Shown: one piece after another, positions 48,801-60,800 of the stretch | Numbering within the stretch: the stretch's first letter is position 1 | Layout of the letters: the number at the start of each line of letters is the position of its first letter | From: Pieris napi | Taxonomy: Eukaryota; Arthropoda; Insecta; Lepidoptera; Pieridae | Direction of reading: 5' to 3' | Length of the DNA stretch: 64,000 nt | Assembly: GCF_905475465.1 (NCBI RefSeq) | Contig: NC_062240.1 | Coordinates: 7,207,001-7,271,000, forward strand | The notes under the pieces: model-generated | The model's input: the letters and a program-made list of their open reading frames with translations, nothing else | What the model was told of the DNA's origin: nothing | Databases searched by the model: none | Program-made: the position numbers and the translations under genes

Positions 48801-51800
48801 TTGCAAAAAAATATTATGTTGAACTATTTTTTGTTAATCCATTCTTTGCTTTATCTTTATGTATATTAAAGACAAAATAAATATAAGCTAATTATAAGAA
48901 ATACGCCCTCACTCATTCCTACACCAGTGTTTAATTTGGTCACTGGTTATAATGTAATTTCATTATTATACTTTTAAATAATCTATATATAGTACTGTTT
49001 ATGACATTACACAATGAATTTCAGCGGCTCAACGATATATAGGGTAAATATAACTTTTACAATACGATGAGATTTACAACTCTACTTATCTAGAGTTTAG
49101 TAATAGTAGAATAAGTGACTGACCGGCAAACATGTCAGGGTGAAGATCCCGAAATTGGTGGTGCGCTGGTGCCGCTCCAGCTCGATGCAACTGCGGTATC
49201 AAGTGCAGCCACAGAGACAGCTTATGACCGCGGTAGTGGCTGCGTACACGCATCTTTGTTCCTATAAAACAAATGTATTAGTATTTGTATAATAAGGTAA
49301 TCTTCATATTGAGGAACAATAAACGACTAAACGAATTATGAAAGGAGTTTCGCACGAATTAGTCTTTAGAATAGCCCGAGGTCTGCCTTAGGATGTGATT
49401 AAGACCGAGGGGAGGAGAATTTTATTGCTTTTGAGTGGGTTTGAACTAACAATGTTAAGAAACCGTTTATTAAATCTGGGGGGTAACTGCCCATTTTGTT
49501 TTAGTTTCGATTCCGTTCTTGTTTTTATAAAATAATTGAAAATCGAACAATTGCATAATGTATCAAGCGTATTTCCTGTTGAATACAAATCTGCAATGGT
49601 CTGCCCTGCGATTCTGTAACTCACTTCACGAACTCACACAGCGGTTTTCGCATCGGCGGTCGCTCTCAAATCAGTCGTGAAGCAGTCATTTTATGATTTG
49701 GCATTCTGAAAAGGTGGGAGCTTGTAGTTTATTGTTTATCAGAATGCCAAATCATAAAATGACTGCTTCACGACTGATTTCAGAGCGACCGCCGATGCGA
49801 AAACCGCTGTGTGAGTTCGTGAACTGAGTTACAGAATCGCAAGGCTGTACTTGTTGTTTGTGTTTTTTTTTATGTTTTAGACTTATAATTTCAATTTATA
49901 CTAAAGTTTGTGGCACACAGCCACGGCATGATTGAGCGAGTGTCAAGTTAATTGTATTAGGTTGTTCTTTTGTTTCTTATCTTTATTGAAATTATGTGAC
50001 TTACCTATACTTAAGTATTGTTGCGTGTTCAGTTCATAACGGGGCCAGGAAAGAGCGGTCTCCTGGTGGTCATCCGGCTTGGGACTAGGGTCTCCTGTCT
50101 TGGCGAAGGCGGCGAGAAGCGCTACACAGGCTTCCGCTACGGTCACATCTCCGCGGGAGTAGTTTCGTGGCCCACCCACAAGCGGTAATCCGAGGAAGTA
50201 TGGCAAAGTCTCACTGGGTACACTGCCCAGCCGCTGCATAACGATTTTTTTATTTTGACTCGTTTATTTTAACCATAGGATATATAACTTATAAATATTA
50301 ACAACGTTCAAAGCAATTCAGTACTGATATTTTAAGGAACACCCTAAAACAATAATGAATATAATTGTTCTCATTTGAGCGATAAACTTGCTACCACGAA
50401 AATAAGCAGAGAATAATTATAATATTTATTTCAACAACAAATTTACTACGCAAATATGATAAAATATAATCATTAATAACATAAATCCTTAAAACGAAAG
50501 GTGAAAACGTTTTACTCCTGACTTAAGATAAATATAAAGTTATGTTTCGAGAATAAACAAACGAGTCAAGTTACGTCCTATCATCGGATTTCTCTAACGA
50601 TAATCTTACGATCTGGAGTTTCAGCGTCATTTTCTAAGGTTATTTATTCTTCATTTGTGTCTTAGGTACACAATATAAGTTGAACAACTCGAGATATAAA
50701 GTATAACTTATTTGTTACTTTAATTTCAGGGCACAAATAATATTATAACGTATGTTTATTAAGCACAATTACTTCATAAATATTTTCGATAAATTGTTAA
50801 CTTTGTAAGAGAGTGTTAGACATAAATTTTATTCAGGGAAATGGCTGTACTGAATAAGAGACTACTTTGTCGCGTGAGCCACTTTGGTATCTAGTTTATA
50901 TGAAGACGGTCACTAACATATTCTTAGATATGCTGATGCCAATCTATAATATTCTACTATTTATTTTTTATTTTTACTATTTTTTTGTGTTCTATTTCTA
51001 TCCATTACCATACTTGGGGGCACAATCTATACTAATATTATAAAGAGGAAAGGTTTGATTTTTTGTTTGTTTGAAATGAATAGGCTCCGAAACTACTGGA
51101 CCGATTTTTTTTATTAAAATACCACCGCTAGAAAAGGCTCTTTATTCGTACCTAGGTTTTTGATCCTTATCAAAATAATTACCAACGTTTCACATAAGTT
51201 ACAATTTAATGGCAAAACCACCAAAAAAGCATGGTGGATTGGTGTTCTCCTGCCTTTTCTCTTGAATAGTTTACTACTATGTAATATAACAAAAATCTTA
51301 GCCACAGCAACGCTTGGCCGAGTCTACTAGTTAATAATAAAGTCACCTGCGGATAATCTGCGTCACGTGAGTGATGTGCAAAGTGGGCAAGGTACGTAGG
51401 CGCCCCGCGTCGTGCATGCAATTGGGCGACTCGTAAGGCGGGCGCAGCACCAGCCCCATCACTGAGCGCCTCCAAAGTAGCATCGCGAATATTTATTGGA
51501 TGCTGTATTGGCTTTTCCCAGTCTGTGTACTCATTGCGAACAGCCGCAAAAATTTCGTTGCGGTGAAATCGGTACACGTTTCTAACGTATGTACGCAACA
51601 CCCGGTTTCTACGGATATAAATATAAAATATAGCTTCCTCATCATCGTGTTTGTATAAGTCAAACAACTTAATAGACCAGTGCCGATAATTTTTGAAACC
51701 TAAAAAAATTACAGTAGGATGAAACCCATTAGAAAAGCAGGGGAATATGATCAAAATGAAAGGAAAAATAAATTACGGTCGATCTGAGGTCGGGAAGGGG

Positions 51801-54800
51801 TAGGGGGGGGAGTTTTAAGGGTAAAAAACGGTTTATCTCGATTTCCGGCAAAACTACAAGTCCTATCGAAGAGAGTTAAATGGCAAAGTTGGAGGTAATA
51901 AAAAGATCTAAAACTTTTGTATTCACACATTTTTCACATAACCTCAAAATTTATGTGAAAAATTCAAAAAACCAAGTTTTTGGTTTTTAATTTTTATCTT
52001 TAACAAAAATATTTTTTTTTAACGAAATTTGGTGAAAACTTACCTTTCTATGTCCCAAATACACTGTAATTTATTTGATTAAAAATATTTATTTGTTCAC
52101 CTTATTTTGAATTAATATCGAAAAAACACCCTAATTTTCAATCGAAAATTCTGACGTCAAAATTTCAGCTTTTTTCAAAAAGTTGGTGTGCTTTCAGTTC
52201 GTTGAAATCTCTACTTTCTTTTGGTAAAAAAATATATATATATTACCATAGTAAATCTTCTCAGAAAACGCAAAAAATCGTATGCAGTAACGCCCAGACC
52301 CGTCATCCCCTTCCCTACTTCTCTATGAATCTTCTTTAAATTATAATCAGATGCCTATTTATTACTATTTTAAGATAACTTATATATACCTGAGTGACCT
52401 AAAAAAAAATTTTGCCTTTAGATGGGCTAAAATTTTCGTATTTCATAGAGAAGTAAGGAAGGGGGTGACAGGTCTGGGCGTTACTGCATACGATTTTTTG
52501 CGTTTTCTGAGAAGATTTACTATGGTAATATATATATATTTTTTTACCAAAAGAAAGTAGAGATTTCAACGAACTGAAAGCACACCAACTTTTTGAAAAA
52601 AGCTGAAATTTTGACGTCAGAATTTTCGATTGAAAATTAGGGTGATTTTTCGATATTAATTCAAAATAAGGTGAACAAATAAATATTTTTAATCAAATAA
52701 ATTACAGTGTATTTGGGACATAGAAAGGTAAGTTTTCACCAAATTTCGTTAAAAAAAAAATATTTTTGTTAAAGATAAAAATTAAAAACCAAAAACTTGG
52801 TTTTTTGAATTTTTCACATAAATTTTGAGGTTATGTGAAAAATGTGTGAATACAAAAGTTTTAGATCTTTTTATTACCTCCAACTTTGCCATTTAACTCT
52901 CTTCGATAGGACTTGTAGTTTTGCCGGAAATCGAGATAAACCGTTTTTTACCCTTAAAACTCCCCCCCCTACCCCTTCCCGACCTCAGATCGACCGTAAT
53001 TTATTTTTCCTTTCATTTTGATCATATTCCCCTGCTTTTCTAATGGGTTTCATCCTACTGTAATTTTTTTCACTTTTTATTTATTTTAAAGGCTATCTGC
53101 ACTGGTCTATAATGGCTTGAATGAACACAGTTCTGTCTTTTTATATTTATTTATTAGAATACACCACACCATATATAATGCATTTTTTACACATGTTACA
53201 ATCTATCTATTCTACAGACAGAATTTGGGAGAATCAGCCGATTTTGAACCTTCGAGCTTCGGTATGAATAAGGGACGACAATGTTTATATTCTGTTAGAC
53301 ATTATTGTTCTGTATTTGACCATTTAACATTTTGTATAAAGCCGCTTGTTTCCTCTCACTCTGCTTTTCTCTACCGTTCGAGGAAGTGTTGTTTGAACAT
53401 AAAAAAAAACCATTGGTATTTGAAACTAGGATTCGAACCACCTTAGTATTGATAGTCGCATCTAGCCAGCCTTATACTTTAAATTTTATAGGACACTAAT
53501 TATAACAATGAAACATACTCAATCGTATCTGAAATCACAAGTATGAAGATACAAACACGCTGGTAACTACCTGTACTCTTCTTCAAAGCCGTGACGTATA
53601 TCATCCTCGCTGAAAAAGTGATAGCTCTCAGTCGTAGTAACGATAACAGCGAGGGCGCAATCTAAAAAGGTGTCGCTGGCGTGCAACGCGCGACTTGGTG
53701 ACGGATTGGGCAAGTCTTGTGAGCGGGGTACACCAGGACCCCATCCCGCAAGAAAACGTGCCCGGGGCGCCTCTACGGCAACTAGCGCTGCCAGAGGACG
53801 GTTCGAGACACACGATACTAACCTGCAATAGATCATTCTCAGAAAATAGTGCTAAAAAAGTGCATGCGTACAAAGTACACAAGTCAGAAGTGAAACTTCT
53901 TTGGCAAACAAATTTTTAAGTCATGTTCATATTTATACAAATCTAAAACCTTAGATTTCCGAGACTTACAGGGAGGGAAAAAGGAAGATAAGTTAGGAAT
54001 TTAATGAATTTAATTGTCATTAAGATATTAAGTGTCGAAAATTAATAAAAAATTTATTAAAATTTAATTATTTTCTATAATAAAAACACGTGCCATTTTA
54101 ATGTACAATTCGTCATTTGAGATTTCAATAAATTATTTTGCATACAATATAAAACACTAATCTATATATATATAAAAATGAAACCCGTTTTCCGTTGTCA
54201 CGACATAACATGAAAACGGCTGGACCGATTTGTCTGATTTTTTTGTTGTGTTTGTAATTGTCAGGAGAAGGTTCTTATAAAAGAAAAAGAGAAAAAAAAT
54301 GCGCGGAAAATTAGAAAATTTAAGAATACTTAAATTTCCACCATACAATTCGAACTTTTTGATGTAACCTTATGGCGTTTGACATACCATTGACAGAATG
54401 CGTGCTGCAAATATCGTCAAAGAGGATGTAAGAAAAATTAATATCGTTTAAAATAAATGCTTCGATCGGAGTTATTATATTGATAATATAATAATATGCG
54501 AGCCAGAAAAACAAACAAAGAATGTTGTATAACATAAAGCATTAGAATAATAAACACTTTGTTTCTGAAATAAAAATATTACCCTCATGCGCCTAAAGAA
54601 GTTTCACTTCAAAAACATCTATTGACCTTTTGTGCATCGAAACCCATTAAATACATGTTGTAATGTAAATGAAGTATATTATTATATATATCAGTTAGCA
54701 ATTCACGACCAGAAGAGTGAGGACTCAGGACTTTTATAGGTATATCGCTTCGCAAAGCCTTAAAAACACTCGGTCCTCATAAAGCCTTCATGGATGCAAT

Positions 54801-57800
54801 GGAACGAGCGTAAAGAATATGAACTGTAGAAGTACCAATGTTCTCCAGGGTGCGTGTCTCTAGTGCAGCGCAAAGCTTGCGCGGCGTGCTCGCGCGCTAA
54901 CGCGGGGTCCGGAGATAATGCTGTTGGACTTAGTGCCGACCCGCTTAGCAGCACGATGCGAGATACGAGACCTATGGACAAAGTGTTTCTTTCTTTACTA
55001 ATTATCTCTTATAGTATTTCTAGTTGGTAAACGGAAATATCCGCTATATTTCCGTTTACCAACTAGAAATACTTAAACTTGTCGGTTGGCTCACAAGAAA
55101 TTAATTAAGATAAAATCTAATAATATAAATTAATTAAGAATTATTAATTTAGAATTTTTTTTTTTTTTTTTTATATATAATTAATTAAGATCTGGCAGCT
55201 ACCTCGGATAAAGAATTAGTCTAGCAATTCAAAGGGGGAACGCTGCCAGTATCTTCGGAACCTTGCCTAAAGGGACTCCTTTTAATGATATATTTTAGTT
55301 TATGTTAAGTTTAGTTATTTATTTCAATGTATATTATTTTATTATTAGTTTTATGTGTCTATATGATTACAATATAGTAAGTTACTACATATATATATAT
55401 ATATATATACATATTAAGTTAAAATAAAAATTGCACGTAATTATTAAGATTTATACCGGAGTTTAACGATAATCTCTTAGACTGAGATGGTTTGTTTCAT
55501 TATTCTTATTTGAGCCTTTCAATAATAGAATTACTTTCTTTTAATATATTTGTATTCTTACCTTTTATGCTGGGCAGCATGACGACAGTATTGACTAATG
55601 CTGCGGCAGTGGCGTGTCCCAGAAGTGTGACACGGCGCGGATCCCCGCCAAAGGCAGCGATGTTTGTTCGTATCCATGATAACGCCGCTACTACGTCTAA
55701 CACTGCAGCGCCCCCCGATAGTGAAGCCTCATCATCTTCACCCGTCGTTAAGTAACCTAACCATTTAATAAAATTCTTAAAAACGTTTTTAGGAATCAAG
55801 AAAATACTTTTATCGCAAGATTTTGTACTCCATATAAAAACAAGCAAAACTAAAATCATCTTTACTAAATGAAAGCTTTGTTTTAATAAGCATCATGATA
55901 CAGGTCAAACCTCAACATCAGGGCTTGTGCTACAGGTCCTATTTATTGCTATTGTAGTACAAGGTTGTATAGTCTACAATAGTTTATATTCCAATTATGT
56001 TTTAATAATTTTCCATAAGATTGCATATATGTGTTACTAAATTGTTGTTACGATAAAAATGTGCCGTCTTTATTCCCTCAGATGTTTCCATAGTAATTTA
56101 TTATAATATGAATATTGTAATAATGAAGTCAGTGTAACAACGATTTAGACCGTGGCTCTGAGCGGCGGCAATAAAGTAGCCGTGCCAAACGCCAATAAAC
56201 CCATTTGGCTGGCAAGCATGAAAACTTAATGCGCTAACTGGCATATTATTTATTTTTAAGGTACTTACCAAGTAATCCTATTCTATAGTTGAGTGTGACG
56301 ACTAGCAGGTGTGCCCGAGCTGCCAAAACTGCTCCATCTAGAGCGTTGCCCGATCCACCTTCCGGGCCGGCGCCCGCCCAAACTGCAACTGCATAGGGCG
56401 CCTCGACGCCACGGGACCCTTCACAACAACAATAGATTTATATTGCATGGATCTTTGTAGGATTCACATTTCTGCAACTACTCTAACGTAAGAATAAGCT
56501 TGACATTGTAACAACATTCATGATATACAAGCTCAAATCTTATGTTTTGCTCTATCGTATTTGCTTTCTCGTATTAAATATATTCAAAGTGTACTGCGCT
56601 CTGACAATTTTGAGACAAATTTAGAAGTAACATTAAATATTTATATAACTCACGCCCGTTTCCCAAATAGGTAGCAAAAGACCACAAACCTTCACTATCC
56701 CTACCTATCTTGCTCACGACACTCGCCTTGTTCAAAGCTGATAATTAAATATTAACAAGATATTCGTGAAACCTACCGCTACCGGGTACATAGATGTTGA
56801 GGTAGAGACAATCTTCGCTCTGGTTGACGAGCAGTGGTTTTAATGCCACCAGCTCGTTGTACACACCCAGCGGCATTCTCGACAACGCTGCAGTCCTGTG
56901 TTATAAGTTCATGAGCTAACGGTTCATTACGCTTATTACATACATACATAAATGTTATTAGAATACTCTGCGGTTCCGCAAAAATGCGGCTGTAGTGTAT
57001 TGTTATATTTCCCTCGTTAAATAAAAAAATATATATAATAATTATATCTTATACACGATATAAAGTACAAACTTTACTACCTATTCTGTTTCTTGTACAT
57101 ATAAATTCTTGGAATAAGCATTTTTATCACTAACTTGGTTTGCGACCAGCAACTCGCATCTACTCACTTATAAATTCAAAGAGAAAATATAAAACTCAGA
57201 TCAGAAAATGTTTATCTTTTTGAGCGTTTGTAACCCATAATACTCTCATCTATTGGCAGCTTATAACTCTCTAAGATATAATTGAACTGCGTCAGAACGC
57301 TATTCTAACTTAATCAACACTTGTGCTCCCCGGAGTCCTTGAGGTTGCTAACATATTGCGCTACTATCTCCAACAAAGTTGTAATAACGATATATTAACA
57401 TGATGATGAAGCCGCTATTCAGATTAGCGTTTTGTAATTTTTAATTACTTCTAAGTCATACACATTTCAATAGGTTTTTTACACTACTTCAAAAAAATGG
57501 AACAGAATATACATGTGTGTATGGTGGCCATCGACATAGCATACCAACAAGTATAAGTTGCTATACTTGGTTTAGACTTACTAAGGTTCAGAGTACAATT
57601 TAAAGAAATGAGTGTGTCGGTCAATGGCTTATTTAATTATACTGCCCGAGGAGTTCCAGCCTCGGGCACCTATCCCGTTTAGGTTGAATTTTATTTAAAC
57701 ATGAACTGAATATCATAATAACAATAAATGTTTACTTATTTTAACCTTTATAAAATTTCAAATAAAAACTGAACATATTTATCATCCAAGGCCCTTATCC

Positions 57801-60800
57801 TCCCCTCTATGTCACGATTGTAACAATTTACACATGTGTGCTATACATCGATGGTTTTTAGTAATGTACATACTTGTTGGCTATATCTGGAATGCGCTGT
57901 GGACAGACGGGCGCAAAGGTGTCGGCGAGGCGCGTGCCGGGCCAAGGGGTAGGCGGTAGAGGAGCGCGCAAACGAGGCGGCAGTGCGGCGTAAGGCACCC
58001 CCCGGAACACCTCCACAGGCTCCAGTCGCCGCGACGCTGGCTCTACTATGATACCACGGATGGCTCCTGCGCAACATTATTATTGTCATACTATCATACT
58101 TACGAGTACGGGCATTATTAATTTTTTTATGTCTCATAAAGGTGGGAACTGACCAAAGTTACGAGGTGTAATGTAGCATTCGCATCGAGCGTGTTACGCA
58201 TCGAGCATGTTACGCTATTGTTTTAAAATCAGCGTAACATGCTCGTCAAAACTCTGTGCTCCACTTTCGCCGCCAGTGTTCACGAGATGTGATAGTGATA
58301 ATGTTGATATCTTTCATTCTATTTAATTATTGTTTCATCCAAATTAAGAAGAAGAAAAAATGTTTCTGGACATAAAACTTTTTTAAAAACACAGGCGTAT
58401 GAGGTGGCTTGTTATTGATTGCAATATTAAAAACCAAATGATTACTGGACAGTATAAAAACTTTGTACGCAGGTCTCGATTTTGAAGAACTGTTGAATTT
58501 AATTGGACCAAAAGTACTTAAAAAAGACACAATTTATAGAAAATCATAATCATAATGACTCGCGACGTGCGACGCGTAATTACTGAACCGCGTAACAGTC
58601 AAAGGATTCGCCAAAAAACCGACAGCCGGGTGGAGCACTCAAAGCGAGCAACGAGCGGCTCGTTGCTCGCTGGTTTCCCCGTAACACGACGAACTGACTG
58701 CACGAATGTTCGCTGTGTAACATTACATTACATGTTACATTACACCTCGTAACGTTGGTCAGTTCCCACCTTAACATAACATTCATAACCTTTCACAATT
58801 ATTTTTAAATTAATTTGTATAAACACTAAGCCAGAGCTTCAATCGATGCTTCAAATTACTTTTAGGATTTAAGTAACAGTAGACATACATAATCATAATT
58901 AATAAATAACTATACAATATTTTTGTTGAACGCGTAAAGTGTAATAATGAATGCAACGAATTCATTTTCTCATTTCAAAGTTTTGTTAAAAATAGTGGAA
59001 TAATTTAATTTAGTGCAATTTAAAAAATTTAATAAAGTCTGGCCACGCTCGTCCGCGTCACACAATACCTAATTTTTCATACATTGCGGCTGTCTCGCAT
59101 CTGAATGCACGCTGTGTTGTTGTTAAACACAAAATGCAGCGCAAAAGCTGTTTCATGTCACACAAATTACCGAGAATTTAAGGCACTGCAAAATTAAATT
59201 TCCATAGAAATAAAAATGTAAAATCTGCAGTTCGGTTGTACAAACTAATCGTTTTAATAACTTATTTAAAATTTATTATTTATTATGAGCGCGCTGGTTG
59301 GTAAAATGCTCACCTATGATACAAAATCGATGGCATATTTCCGAAAGCCGATCACAGTGCTTATAAAGAAGAATTAAAAAAAAAACCCGATACAGAAATC
59401 TGAGGCCAAGATCTCGCTGTAGCGCCACTGAATCTATTTTGTGAAATGAATGAAATGAAATGTAATGAATGAATATACTTACTGACAATTTTGTGTCCAC
59501 ATTATGATGTAGAAATATAGAAAGCTTACCAAAATTTATAAATCACAATCATCACATGCTGGTAGTAGTTACGAGATAAAATATCAAGGACCCTGTCGCT
59601 GAAATCAACCACAACGACTGAGCAAAGTGAACCACTGACAAGAATATGTTTTAATAAAACAGACGTCACCCGCATCGTGTTACGATTGATAGGATATTAC
59701 TTTAAATAATGTTATTACAACTTTATTACACCGTACACAGACAAATCATCATTTTTGATACAAATTACGAGGCTGATGTAATTTGTACCAAAAAAAAGAT
59801 CTAGTGAGATTACGCACAGATTATCCAATTACAAGACCGCAAGGAATCCTGGCAATTAATAATTTGACCGGTGACTGCTGAGTACAACGGGCAAAGGGCG
59901 TTTTAACTGATTGGATTGTTCTGTCACGCCGTACATTCAAATCAATGTGATCAGGGCTAGGCTTCTTCAATTAGTTTATTGCGTTTGATGAAGATGGAAA
60001 GAAGGAAAACAAAAAATCATTAAACATTTACAAAATAAAGATTTTATATTTTCTACTACATTCGCTCCATCGAATTGTGTTGCTTTATGAACTTAATTCA
60101 ACTGTGAATTGTATTAATACTGTAGTGGTGCACCAGTTCTATTTTCAGTTGGGTTTCCCTCAAGGTTTATTATACATGCATATAATATCTATTACGATCT
60201 ATTCTATGATCAAATTTAGCAAAGTAAACCACTCTGTCCTTGTACTATAAAATGTCCAACGCTCAACGTGAAGATATGTGAATACTGCCAGCATTTTTAT
60301 CTAAGTTTACCCTTTTTTTCTAGTAAAAAACGGTCAGTGATACTGTTCACCATATGTCTAAGCAGCTGGCCACTAAAGTATTTCCACACCTGGTATATAT
60401 AAAATAATAAATAAAAAACTCTATTCGCAACAATATAATGTACAATAATAAAGCCCTCAGCCCTACAAGCGGTTTAGTCGTCCACAGGTTCACTTCAAGG
60501 ACGGTTTCGTTTGTATGAATTATTTATTAGGAATGAGATCTTAAATCGTTTAAATTTTACCAAGGAATTTGGGGTATTTTAACGAGCGTCTCGCATAGTT
60601 CTCCCGAAGGAATCGCTTCATGAGAAAGACGCTAACGGCCCTAATAATATTAATAATAAAGGTAATGTAATATTTTGAGAGTAAATAAAATGAATCTCTC
60701 GGTAAATCAGAGCACCGCAAAGCGAAAGATACGTTATCTCCGTTTAAAGGGGCTAAAGTTGTTGGAATGTAAGTTTGCAAGTTTGTTGAAGGTAATCTCG

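Larger units (their letters stand above)
39732..49123. other. Intron 10 of the neuroligin gene (9.4 kb)
   Basis: The longest intron. It holds a minisatellite (42795-43360), a Helitron (44418-44841), Helitron 3'-end remnants (about 46213-46243) and part of a CGAGCGCGTCAGAT-type element (about 46862-47228). The remaining stretches are AT-rich and show nothing I can support, apart from an unexplained 82-codon open frame at 41302-41550. Confidence 0.6.

Noticed and set aside
51609..51754. Open reading frame extending exon 8 upstream (start MIIFPCFSNGF)
   Set aside because: The neuroligin alignment jumps from exon 7 directly to NRVLRTYVRN, and a good acceptor (CCGTAG) lies at that point in the right phase. 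The extra codons are intron and do not resemble neuroligin.
53117..53446. 109-codon plus-strand ORF beside the long inverted repeat
   Set aside because: Lies in neuroligin intron 7 on the opposite strand, with no known motif.
58137..58774. Possible promoter or CpG island upstream of exon 2
   Set aside because: The GC-rich stretch is bounded by terminal inverted repeats and a TAA duplication, so a mobile element explains it better.
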